DNA from: Cryobacterium roopkundense
GTDB lineage: Bacteria; Actinomycetota; Actinomycetes; Actinomycetales; Microbacteriaceae
DNA length: 64,000 bases
NCBI RefSeq assembly: GCF_014200405.1
Contig: NZ_JACHBQ010000001.1
Location: forward strand, 1,736,001-1,800,000
Reading direction: 5' to 3'
Every line of letters begins with the position of its first letter. Within the stretch, counting starts at the first letter, position 1. The notes beneath the pieces are model-generated. The model had not been told where the DNA came from. It ran no database searches and was given only the letters and a program-made list of their open reading frames with translations. Position numbers and translations under genes: made by a program. Shown piece after piece: positions 17,666-25,824 of this stretch.

Positions 17666-18841
17666 ATGAGAGTTCTGTCCCACACCTGGCGGTTCGCCGC
17701 CACTGTTCTCGCCGCGGGGCTTCTGATTCTCCCCGCAGGCACGGCCGCAGTCGCCGCATCGGCGACGTCGACCCCGGCTTCCGCGCCAACTGTGCTTTCT
17801 GCGGCGAACGACGGTGAAGGCCCGCAGTTTTACAGTGATCTGGCCGTCGACGTCACGGGTGAGGTTGACGGCGACGTGTATGCCACTGGCCAGAGCGTCA
17901 CCGTCAGCGGCAATGTAACGGGAGACGTGATCGCCGCCGCCCAGACCATCACCATCACCGGGACCATCGACGGCAACGTGCGTCTAGCCGGACAGAGCGT
18001 CACAATCAGCGGCGACGTCGTGCGCAGCGGAACAATCTTCGCCGCCACAGTGGACCTCACCGACACCGGATCGATCGGTAATGACTTGGTGAGTGCCGGG
18101 GGAGACGTCGCGATCGCCGGGGAAGTCGGCCGTGACCTCCAGGCAAGCACTCAACAGCTCAGCATCGACGGAACGGTCGGTGGCAACGTCACCTACGACA
18201 GCACCAGCCCCGCGAACATCGCCGCGGGCGCCGTCAGCGGAACTATCGAGCGCATCGCCCGGCCGGAACCGACCACCGTCGAAGTGTCGCCCTGGGCGGT
18301 GTTCGTCGGATGGCTTCTCGGTTTGCTCTACGCGCTGGTCGCTTTGAGCATCGTCACCATCGCGGCGGTCCTGCTCATTCCGCGCGTGCTGTTGCGGGTG
18401 ACGGACCAGCTCGTCCCGTTCCCCTGGAAGGCGTTGCTCGTGGGGTTCGTGGCGTCCATCGCCGTACCCATTGCGTTGCTGGCCCTCCTGGTGTCGGTGA
18501 TCGGGGCACCCCTCGGGCTGGCCGGCCTCCTGGTGTGGATCGTGCTCACGCTCGCGACGTTCGTGTATGGCGCGTTCTACATCGGGCGGCTCCTGTTCCG
18601 CGGCAACCAACATCCGGTCGTGAAGGTGCTCGTCGGCGGCCTGATCCTGATCGTCGCTCTGCAGATCCCGTGGCTGAATGTCCTTGTCTGGGTCGTCATG
18701 GTGCTCTTCGGTCTCGGCGCGCAGCTCCTGGCACTCCAGAGTCAGCGGCCTTGGCGCACCCAGGCCGAAGCGGATGCCACGCCGCCCACAGCAGCGTCAC
18801 CGGAGAGCGGGGAAACGCCTCCTACGAGTTACTTGTTGTAA
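17666..18841 (+). CDS. Bactofilin-like membrane protein
   Basis: Start ATG 17666 gives a signal-like N-terminus (VLSHTWRFAATVLAAGLLILPAG). Residues about 55-190 are short beta-helix repeats of the polymer-forming bactofilin kind (VTGEVDGDVYATGQSVTVSG, VTGDVIAAAQTITITGTIDG, VRLAGQSVTISG). Residues about 205-360 form four or five membrane helices, followed by an acidic Pro/Thr tail. The beta repeats would lie outside the membrane. The 391-residue layout is common in actinobacteria and archaea as an uncharacterised surface or scaffold protein. No operon partner. Confidence 0.75.
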   Translation: MRVLSHTWRFAATVLAAGLLILPAGTAAVAASATSTPASAPTVLSAANDGEGPQFYSDLAVDVTGEVDGDVYATGQSVTVSGNVTGDVIAAAQTITITGTIDGNVRLAGQSVTISGDVVRSGTIFAATVDLTDTGSIGNDLVSAGGDVAIAGEVGRDLQASTQQLSIDGTVGGNVTYDSTSPANIAAGAVSGTIERIARPEPTTVEVSPWAVFVGWLLGLLYALVALSIVTIAAVLLIPRVLLRVTDQLVPFPWKALLVGFVASIAVPIALLALLVSVIGAPLGLAGLLVWIVLTLATFVYGAFYIGRLLFRGNQHPVVKVLVGGLILIVALQIPWLNVLVWVVMVLFGLGAQLLALQSQRPWRTQAEADATPPTAASPESGETPPTSYLL

Positions 18842-19081
18842 CCAGGCGGGAGTCCAGCGAGCATTCGCTGGGCTCCCTCTTGTTGTTGCGCAGGTCGCGC
18901 GATGCGGCCCGGGGAGCACCCCGCCGCGAGGACCAGCTGGCACGCTCAGTGTCCGCGCACCGCTCTCGCTTGCGCTTGTGATGGCCGTGGTGACGTCAGT
19001 CTCAGTCTCTCATTGTCGGTAGGAGCTACGCAGGAGGAGTGCTCGGGTTGGGCATCCTTGGGTTCGCCTTAGGCTCGAGGC

Positions 19082-19738
19082 ATGACAGAAAAGCGCGCGA
19101 TCGATTTGGACACGTGGCCTCGGCGGGAGCACTTCGAGCATTACCTGACGCGGGTCGAATGCACGTACGCCATGACTGTCGAACTTGACGTCACCGAGAT
19201 GGTGGCGGCACTTCGGGTGGTTCCGTGGAAAAGCTATATCGCGCAGATCTGGGCCATCGCCTCCGTCGTGAATCGTCATGCTGAGTTCCGGATGACTCTC
19301 ACTGCCGACGAGGCCCCCGCGACGTGGGACATCGTGCACCCCGCGTTCACCGTCTTCAACCCCGAGCGAGAGACTTTCGCCAACGTCTGGTCGCCGTTCC
19401 ACAACGACTTCTCGACCTTCCATGAACGCACGGCCGACGTCTTGGCCAGATACCGCACCGCCACCTCCTTTCAACCGCAACCGGACATACCGAGCAATGT
19501 GTTTGATATATCGAGTGTCCCGTGGGCATCGTTCACGGGATTCAGCCTGCAGACACGTGACGGCTGGAAACATCTGTCACCAATATTCACGCTCGGCAGG
19601 TACCGGGAGACCGAGGGGCGAACCGTGATGCCCGTCGCCATTCAGGTTCACCATGCGGCAGCTGACGGTTTCCACACCGCTCGCATTGTTCAGGAACTGC
19701 AGGAACTCTTTTCCGACCCCGGATGGCTCCCTAAATAG
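19082..19738 (+). CDS. catA: Type A chloramphenicol O-acetyltransferase
   Basis: The 218-residue product matches CatA in length and plan: DLDTWPRREHFEHYL near the N-terminus, FTVFNPERETFANVW, and the catalytic block QVHHAAADGFH (190-198), in which His191 is the base and Asp195 the structural partner. The enzyme transfers acetyl from acetyl-CoA to chloramphenicol as a cytoplasmic trimer. A weak ribosome site (CTCGAGG) precedes ATG 19082. The surroundings contain transposon relics, so acquisition is possible, but no mobile element touches the gene and its base composition is like its neighbours. Activity on chloramphenicol is unproven. Confidence 0.88.
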   Translation: MTEKRAIDLDTWPRREHFEHYLTRVECTYAMTVELDVTEMVAALRVVPWKSYIAQIWAIASVVNRHAEFRMTLTADEAPATWDIVHPAFTVFNPERETFANVWSPFHNDFSTFHERTADVLARYRTATSFQPQPDIPSNVFDISSVPWASFTGFSLQTRDGWKHLSPIFTLGRYRETEGRTVMPVAIQVHHAAADGFHTARIVQELQELFSDPGWLPK

Positions 19739-20071
19739 CGAACATCTACCGGACCTCGGCCGGACCAGCGCGTTGTCCTTCACCTGTCGGGGAATCGACT
19801 CGCTGTGACATTGCCAGAACCGCGAATACCAAGCACCCGGCGCGTTACTTTTTTTGCTTCAGCCTTCGACCCACGACTGGAAAGCTCTGTACGCGGATCG
19901 GGATCCCCACGCGCGAAGTCCCGACCACTACCCTCCATATTTCGAAAACGAAGCAGATTCAAGGTCGAAGTCGTCGCCGCAGTGGCCTGACGTCTCGTCT
20001 CGGGCTTCCCAAGCACCGATATTCAGGACTGTGCTGGGGGAGACAGTTCTACTGCCCTGTAGCGTCGAGTC

Positions 20072-20938
20072 ATGCCACGCTATGACAGCTCCGATGGTTC
20101 GGCCCTTTACTATGAAGACATCCCCGGCGTCGGCGGAGGGATTCCGGTCATCGTCCTGGCCGGTGGCGCGGCCCGTCATCCTAGCTACTTGGGCGATTTG
20201 GCGGGGCTGGGTGAGGAGCACCACCTGATCATGCCGCACTTGCGAGGTGTCGGCCTGACCGAAGCACCCAGTGATCCACGACGGGGGTCATGGTGGAGTC
20301 AAGCTCTCGATATGGAACAGCTGCGCATTCATTTGGGCTTCGACCGGGTGGCTTTAGTCGCGCATTCGGCTGGAACGCGCCTGGCTATTGCCTACGCCTC
20401 GCAATTCCCGCGAAACGTTGCGGCCCTGGTACTGATCACCCCGCCCGCAGGGTACCTGGTGGATGAGCCGACGGACACCCCCAATCTCATTGAGCGACGA
20501 AGCGGAGACACAGATTTCGAACGTGCACTACGAGTCCTGAAAGCGGGACCGGCAACATCCACTGACGACGATTTCACCGCCTGGCAGCGTGACTCGGCAG
20601 CCGCGGGTTACGCGACTTGGAATGAGACGGGGCAGGCGCACGCAGACTCCGGGCGCTGGAATCTAACCGCAGCAACGGCATATTTCAGCGTCGACTCACC
20701 ACGCGATCTCGCCTCGCGGCTGAGTGAGATGAGGGCGCCCGTGCTGGTCATTGCAGGGGCGCAAGACTGCCTCGTCGGCGTTGAGCCCGTCAAAATCTTG
20801 GCGGGCTTGTTCCCCGCCGGAGAATTCGTCACGATCGACGCGTGCGGGCACTATCCCTGGGTCGAGCAACCGGCAGCATTTCGACGCGTCATGCAGACGT
20901 TCCTCAGGCGTCTGCAGCAGATCACGTCGGATTCGTAG
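20072..20938 (+). CDS. Alpha/beta hydrolase (proline iminopeptidase-like)
   Basis: A 288-residue alpha/beta hydrolase. Visible are VIVLAGGAARHPSYL (HG-type oxyanion strand replaced by GGAARHP), RGVGLTEAPSD, the nucleophile Ser in VALVAHSAGTRLAIAYA, the acid Asp in LVIAGAQDCLVG and the His in DACGHYPWVEQP. The order and spacing resemble proline iminopeptidases and other small-substrate hydrolases. No signal peptide, so cytoplasmic. Substrate not predictable. Confidence 0.82.
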   Translation: MPRYDSSDGSALYYEDIPGVGGGIPVIVLAGGAARHPSYLGDLAGLGEEHHLIMPHLRGVGLTEAPSDPRRGSWWSQALDMEQLRIHLGFDRVALVAHSAGTRLAIAYASQFPRNVAALVLITPPAGYLVDEPTDTPNLIERRSGDTDFERALRVLKAGPATSTDDDFTAWQRDSAAAGYATWNETGQAHADSGRWNLTAATAYFSVDSPRDLASRLSEMRAPVLVIAGAQDCLVGVEPVKILAGLFPAGEFVTIDACGHYPWVEQPAAFRRVMQTFLRRLQQITSDS

Positions 20939-21153
20939 GGGGTTCCGCAATCAATCGCGCGGTACTTCCGTCTCATACCGATCTTCGAGAACTCGGTTGA
21001 CGAGGGCGCTGAACGTTTCGGATGACCGATTCGGCGTTCCTGACCAAGCGGATGTTGTCTACATTCCATCCGATTGAAGGTTGGTCCTTGAAACAGGCTC
21101 TGGTGACGACTGCGCTCCCTTTGCCGTGGACAAAACAGCCTTGGAGCTTTCCA

Positions 21154-21783
21154 CTAGTCAAGACCTGGTGAGGCGATTGACATGTCGCTCCGGTGGGCGA
21201 TGATCGCGGCGTGGGGTCGCTTGCCCGGATCGGTTCGAGTGTGCACCTCATAAACCACGAATCCGGCGGTCTTGAGCTGAACGCTCATCTCTCCGACGGG
21301 CCAGAAATACGCGGTGGTGACGGCGTGCGAGAACGGCACAACGGAGTCGCCCTCGAAGAAGGCGATGAGGAGACTCCCGCCAGGTGCAATGCATCGAGCG
21401 AACTCACACAAGACAGGCGCCAACTCATCGGGCGCAAGGTGGATGAGGGAGTACCACGCAAGGACTGCAGCTGCGTATCCGTCTGGGACGTCGAGATCGC
21501 CAAGCGACCCTGTTCGGAAAGGGACCGCCGGAAATCGTGCTTTCGCTCGCCCGATAAATTCTTGAACCTGATCGACGCCCTCCGCCTCCACACCGAGTTC
21601 CCTGAGGAATTCCGTCCAATGCCCAGGACCGCATCCCGCATCGATTACCCGCCCCCGTAGGTCGCTCGCCCACTTGGCGACAAGCCGCTGATCCGATTCG
21701 TGCGTATTCGCCATCGACCCGAGTAGTGCCGTGTACTCCTCTGCTCGATCGGCATACGCCTCTCGAACCACATTGCCAGTCAC
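21154..21783 (-). CDS. SAM-dependent methyltransferase
   Basis: A class I methyltransferase. The SAM-binding motif I is GRVIDAGCGPGHWTEFLREL, followed by the acidic VEAEGVDQVQEFI, and FRTGSLGDLDVPDG and AAVLAWYSLIHLAPDELA as later motifs. I place the start at GTG 21783 (VTGNVVREAYADRAEEY), where homologues begin; the longer frame to 21990 runs into an IS481 relic and reads like non-coding sequence. The product is 210 residues. Substrate unknown; it may act on a small molecule. Confidence 0.8.
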   Translation of the reverse strand: MTGNVVREAYADRAEEYTALLGSMANTHESDQRLVAKWASDLRGRVIDAGCGPGHWTEFLRELGVEAEGVDQVQEFIGRAKARFPAVPFRTGSLGDLDVPDGYAAAVLAWYSLIHLAPDELAPVLCEFARCIAPGGSLLIAFFEGDSVVPFSHAVTTAYFWPVGEMSVQLKTAGFVVYEVHTRTDPGKRPHAAIIAHRSDMSIASPGLD

Positions 21784-21974
21784 TGGATCGAGTCTAAGTG
21801 AATCCCCGCTGGGGGCTCCCTCCGTCTGCGGGCATAGAGAACGACCAGGTTCCGGCATCCACCTCGTGTCGTCGGGTTGCCTAATCGGGATGGATGATTC
21901 CGTGTTCTGCGCGCGCCTGTCTGAGCAGTGCGTGGCCACCTTCACAGTTGGGCTCGATGTCTTCGCCGGGTGCG

Positions 21975-22195
21975 ATAGGCATCTCCTCATCAGACCGCAC
22001 TACCCCTGGACCGACGGACAGGCCGAACGCCTCAAGCGCGCCCTGTCCACCGACTGGGCCTACAAACGCAAATACACCAGCAACAGAAGCCGCGCCGACG
22101 CCCGTGCACCGTGGCTGACCCCATCCAACACTGAACGTGTCCACACCGGAATCGGAGTGACACCCATCGGCGGAGTGTCAGCAACCTCATGTCTC
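21975..22195 (+). pseudogene. IS481 family transposase C-terminal fragment
   Basis: The frame LIRPHYPWTDGQAERLKRAL, then STDWAYKRKYTSNRSRADARAPWL and NTERVHTGIGVTPI is the end of an IS481-type DDE transposase (PH-PW-NGK-ER and YN-ERRH blocks, with the catalytic Glu in QAERL). The N-terminal HTH and first two catalytic Asp are absent. The fragment sits between two minus-strand genes and is a relic. Confidence 0.75.
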
Positions 22196-22202
22196 AGTAC
22201 AG

Positions 22203-22976
22203 CTAGTCGACGACGTCCGCGTCGCGAAGGAGGAGCTGCATGTGCGCGTGGGCTTCGGCCATCCCCACATTCCTGCATCGGAGATCGACGGACTCCCCTC
22301 GACTCGTCATCTCCTCGATGTAGCGGCGATCCGCCTCGAGGCGCGCCGCTGGGTCGTGCCCAACCGTTCCGTGACCGGGGATGACGAGTTTGGCCTTGTC
22401 AATGAATGGCGAGAGTTGATCGAGGGCGTCTAGGTATGAAGGGAGATCATCCGGATAGAACGGCAGTGGCAGTTCTACGTCACTGAGGATGTCGCCAGCG
22501 ATGAGCACGCGCTGCCTCGGCAACCACAGCGCTGTGTGACCTGGGGCATGCCCGTTATGGGAGATGAGTTCGACATCGAAGCCATCAGGGATGGAACCGG
22601 CCGGAATGTGGTCCTCAACTGCGCGAACGCGCCCCATCAAGTTGACGAGGTACTCGGGAAATTCGCCGAGTAACTCAACCAAAGCCGACCGCTCGACGTC
22701 GGCGAGTTCTGCAGTCTTGGCGGAAGCCCAACGTGGCGAGTCTCCGAACCCGGGATGCCAGAGGAGATGGTCGTGGTGGGCATGGGTCGCAAAACCACCG
22801 ACGACTGTGAGCCCGCGTTCACGAATGCTCGCTGCAAGCGCGTCAAGTTCGTCGGGCAACCACCCCGGATCGATGAGCAGAGCATCGCCTTGCCCGCTGA
22901 GAATCATCGAATTGGTGGACATTTTTCGGCTGGTTGCTACAAACACACCGTGCGCGACTTCAACGCAACCTCTCAT
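22203..22976 (-). CDS. Metallo-beta-lactamase-fold hydrolase
   Basis: Start ATG 22976 is supported by GGAGG 5 nt upstream; the longer frame to 23132 is not. The 257-residue protein carries the metal motif THAHHDH (64-70), an ALLIDPG strand, a later His in SHNGHAPGHTALWL, an Asp in VLIAGDILSD and a final His in VIPGHGTVGHD. These suit a binuclear zinc hydrolase of the glyoxalase II-like branch. No signal peptide. The substrate is unknown; this is not evidence of beta-lactam resistance. Confidence 0.85.
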   Translation of the reverse strand: MRGCVEVAHGVFVATSRKMSTNSMILSGQGDALLIDPGWLPDELDALAASIRERGLTVVGGFATHAHHDHLLWHPGFGDSPRWASAKTAELADVERSALVELLGEFPEYLVNLMGRVRAVEDHIPAGSIPDGFDVELISHNGHAPGHTALWLPRQRVLIAGDILSDVELPLPFYPDDLPSYLDALDQLSPFIDKAKLVIPGHGTVGHDPAARLEADRRYIEEMTSRGESVDLRCRNVGMAEAHAHMQLLLRDADVVD

Positions 22977-23220
22977 CGAATTCCTCCGCATCGAATGCCT
23001 CAACTCTAGCGAGGGCGTTTCGACTGCGGCTGACGCAGCCTGCCCGATCGGGAATCGGAGTTCTTGGTTCTGAAACTCCCGTCGCACGGTCCGACTCTCG
23101 GGTGGCGAAGCATCGATGCACGAGTCACACACGGTCCTCGCAGATGTTCCCTCTGACGTCCTGCCATAGGTAAACCCAGACTCGGAAAAGTGGCGTCAGC
23201 CTTCTCGCTCAACGGTGGGC

Positions 23221-23763
23221 ATGGCCGATAATGGCGAAGTGGCCCTCACTCTTCGTAAACTGACCCCCTCGGATGCTGACACGCTTGCCGAATGGCAAAC
23301 GGACGCGCTGTTCTGTGCGCACGCGGGCTGGCACGTGAGGGAGTCCCCACACCAGGCGGTCGAATGGTGGCGGGAGCAGGTTTCTCATCCTGACCCGCAC
23401 CTCATCCGCTTGCTCGCGCTCGAGGCCCAGGACCCGGTTGGCTTCATCGACCTGCATGGGAGCGGTCTAGCAGAACGGGAGCTGGGCTACTTGGTAGCCC
23501 CGTCCACATCCTGGGGTCGCGGCCTGGGGACAGCTGCTGCGCGTGCCGGAATCGCATTTGGTTTCGATGGCCTCGGGCTCAGCCGGATCTGGGCCGAGGC
23601 GGTCGAAGCCAACGTCGCGTCAGTCAAAGTGCTTCGCCGTCTCGGTATGCGAGAGACTGGACTCGGAAGCGCAGAAGACTTCTTGGGGCAAGCTTCTCGA
23701 TACGTTCAATTCGAGATTTCAGCCGTGGAGTGGCGGCAGTCCGTCAGTCTCGCCGCCCGCTGA
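23221..23763 (+). CDS. GNAT family N-acetyltransferase (RimJ/RimL-like)
   Basis: About 180 residues with the GNAT fold: LTLRKLTPSDADTLAEWQTD opens the protein, the acetyl-CoA loop follows ELGYLVAPSTSWGRGLGTAA, and SRIWAEAVEANVASVKVLRRLGM is the last helix-strand pair. It is of the branch that acetylates ribosomal protein N-termini or small amines, but the substrate cannot be named. ATG 23221 is used; a GTG 6 bp upstream is also possible. Confidence 0.82.
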   Translation: MADNGEVALTLRKLTPSDADTLAEWQTDALFCAHAGWHVRESPHQAVEWWREQVSHPDPHLIRLLALEAQDPVGFIDLHGSGLAERELGYLVAPSTSWGRGLGTAAARAGIAFGFDGLGLSRIWAEAVEANVASVKVLRRLGMRETGLGSAEDFLGQASRYVQFEISAVEWRQSVSLAAR

Positions 23764-23898
23764 GGGCTCCCCTCGTAGGTGTGGAACTCGACCGGGAGCG
23801 ACGCGAGAGACCCCGTGCGAGGAGGTGAAGTCCGGCGCCGGGCTCTCGAAAACAGGCGAGAAGAGGAATCCCCACGCCGAACTTCCGCTTTGCGACGA

Positions 23899-24420
23899 TC
23901 ACGTTGTGCCTGCGAATCGACTCCGAAATTGGTCCAGAATTTCCCATTCCGGGAGCGGGCGAGAATTATCGATTTGCAGGTCCCAATTGAGATCGACAGT
24001 GGCGGCCTGTTCATTGATCGACCGAAGGAGTTGCTCTGAAACGGGAATATGAGCGGTCTGATCTCGGTCGTGCACCCGCTGATAACACGTCTCGAGAGGA
24101 CTGTAGATGCGCAGCAGCTTCACATCGTATTTCGACCGAAGCCGCTCCAGAACGACGTAAAAGTATTCCGCAGCCCCGGTCGATTCACATGACATCGCAT
24201 CTGTTCCCGCAAGAATCCGGTCAATTTCGACCTCCTCCTGGTGGAAGCCTTCCTGGAGTAACTCACGGCCCGTCAGCGTCGATTGTGGAATGTTCGCGAG
24301 CCCTAGTTTCTCGACGCTCAGGAACGTGATGTCGAAGGCGCGCTCGAGCAGAGTGCCAATATGTGTCTTGCCTGAGCCTTTAGGCCCGATGAGAACGTAG
24401 ACCGTTTTAGTGGGGCTCAT
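23899..24420 (-). CDS. P-loop ATPase/kinase-like protein
   Basis: Start ATG 24420 gives MSPTKTVYVLIGPKGSGKTH, with the Walker A motif GPKGSGKT at residues 12-19; the longer frame to 24549 is not supported. The 173-residue size, the GREL...EVEIDRIL segment and YSPLETCYQRVHDRDQTAHI (lid-like region with Arg) resemble small nucleoside, gluconate or shikimate kinases. No defining substrate motif is seen, so the phosphorylated substrate is unknown. No operon partner. Confidence 0.7.
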   Translation of the reverse strand: MSPTKTVYVLIGPKGSGKTHIGTLLERAFDITFLSVEKLGLANIPQSTLTGRELLQEGFHQEEVEIDRILAGTDAMSCESTGAAEYFYVVLERLRSKYDVKLLRIYSPLETCYQRVHDRDQTAHIPVSEQLLRSINEQAATVDLNWDLQIDNSRPLPEWEILDQFRSRFAGTT

Positions 24421-24661
24421 GCCTTCGAGCCTAGGCGAGCTGGTCACGGGCAGAACCCGAATAGGGAAGGAACACAAAACACGGCGCGGAGCCCGAGCCA
24501 CCGTGTTCTCCGGTCTTCGGCGCAACACCGGGCCGACAGGCGTAGACAATCCGGAACAATCACGGAGACGCTGAGGATCAAAACTCGCTCACCACCGTCC
24601 GCCCGTTCGTTGTGACGAGTCGTCGGCCAGCTTAGATGAGTGGCTGCGTGGCAGGCACGCC

Positions 24662-24838
24662 TCACTTGCTCGAGCGGCCGCGCCCCGGCCGTCGTAAACC
24701 GAGCACAATCAGGATGATGCCTACGATGGTGAGGGTGAACCCGATGGAAAGCCACATCCTGCTACCCGTCATGAAACTTCCCGGGATCAGGTTGATACCC
24801 TGCCCTGCCCAGATTCCACGAAAGACCAGACAGATCAT
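24662..24838 (-). CDS. Small two-helix membrane protein
   Basis: A short gene reading MICLVFRGIWAGQGINLIPG, SFMTGSRMWLSIGFTLTIVG and a basic end RRPGRGRSSK: two membrane helices joined by a loop, as in small proteins common in Microbacteriaceae. From ATG 24838 the product is 58 residues. The frame stays open upstream with matching-looking sequence (DDATRQNRRTPLITVG) but contains no ATG, GTG or TTG before the stop, so either a rare start (CTG) is used or the start has been lost. Function unknown. Confidence 0.5.
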   Translation of the reverse strand: MICLVFRGIWAGQGINLIPGSFMTGSRMWLSIGFTLTIVGIILIVLGLRRPGRGRSSK

Positions 24839-25141
24839 GCCGACGGTGATCAGGGGAGTGCGTCTGTTCTGGCGAGTCGCGTCATCCAGGGTAGCCTGAC
24901 CGTTGCAGTTGTGATCGGTCTGACAGCTCCCGAGCGAGTTTCTGGTCGCTCAGCTCTTGACTAGCGCCCGCACGTGCCCTCCATCAGGTGCCATGAGGAT
25001 CGGTGCTCGTACAGCAGAGGCGACTTTTCGGAAGGACCGCGATCAATCTGAATGGAACTTGATTCGGTCCTGCCGGTAGGCAACCCGCCCTCCAGCGGCT
25101 AGATTGTCAGCGCTCTGCATCAAGGGTTGGAGGCGACGATC

Positions 25142-25789
25142 GTGATTTTCAAGAACCGAAGCGAGGCCGGCAGGTTGCTCGCAGAACGCGTGGCAGAGCT
25201 GGAACTCTTTGAGCCCATCATTTATGCGCTACCTCGCGGCGGCGTTCCCGTAGCGGTGGAGATAGCGCGCACACTCGCGGCGCCTCTGGACCTCCTGATC
25301 GTGCGTAAGATCGGTGCTCCCAGAAACCCGGAGGTCGCCGTAGGCGCCGTCGTGGGTGGCGAGCACCCCCAACTTGTTCTCAACTCAGACGTCTTCGCCA
25401 TCACAGGCAGCGATGAGGTGGCCTTGGATCGAGCACGCCGGCAGGGATTGGCGGAGATTGATCGTCGTCATGAGCGGTACCTCGGTGACCGACCAGCGCT
25501 CGATCCTGCGGGGCGCGTCGCCGTTGTCGTCGACGATGGCGTCGCAACAGGCGCCACGGCACGGGCAGCACTGGCGGCCCTTCGCGCTCAGGGTGCGGTG
25601 GTGACCGTGCTTGCGGTGCCCGTCGCGCCCGCGAGTGCAGTCGAGGATCTCGGGGACGTGGCCGATCTGGTCGTCGTGCTGCACGCGCCCGAAGTATTTT
25701 GGGCCGTCGGCCAGTTCTACTCCGATTTTCACCAGCTCAGCGATGAGGAAACAGCCGATGCCCTTCACGGTGAATGGGACATCACCTGA
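25142..25789 (+). CDS. Phosphoribosyltransferase-family protein
   Basis: A GTG start at 25142 is preferred over TTG 25127 because GGAGG (25129-25133) lies 8 nt before it. The 215-residue protein has a PRPP-binding loop VVVDDGVATGAT, an N-terminal ALPRGGVPVAVEIA and IVRKIGAPRNPEVAVGAV. Such proteins are usually annotated as phosphoribosyltransferase-domain proteins of unknown substrate. It is followed at 36 bp by a family A DNA polymerase gene on the same strand, so the two may be cotranscribed. Confidence 0.85.
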   Translation: MIFKNRSEAGRLLAERVAELELFEPIIYALPRGGVPVAVEIARTLAAPLDLLIVRKIGAPRNPEVAVGAVVGGEHPQLVLNSDVFAITGSDEVALDRARRQGLAEIDRRHERYLGDRPALDPAGRVAVVVDDGVATGATARAALAALRAQGAVVTVLAVPVAPASAVEDLGDVADLVVVLHAPEVFWAVGQFYSDFHQLSDEETADALHGEWDIT

Positions 25790-25824
25790 GAACATCGGCC
25801 CGCAGCGCAGGGCAGAATTGACAG

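Noticed and set aside
22203..22976. A beta-lactam resistance gene
   Set aside because: Only the metallo-beta-lactamase fold is present, in a glyoxalase II-like form without a signal peptide.
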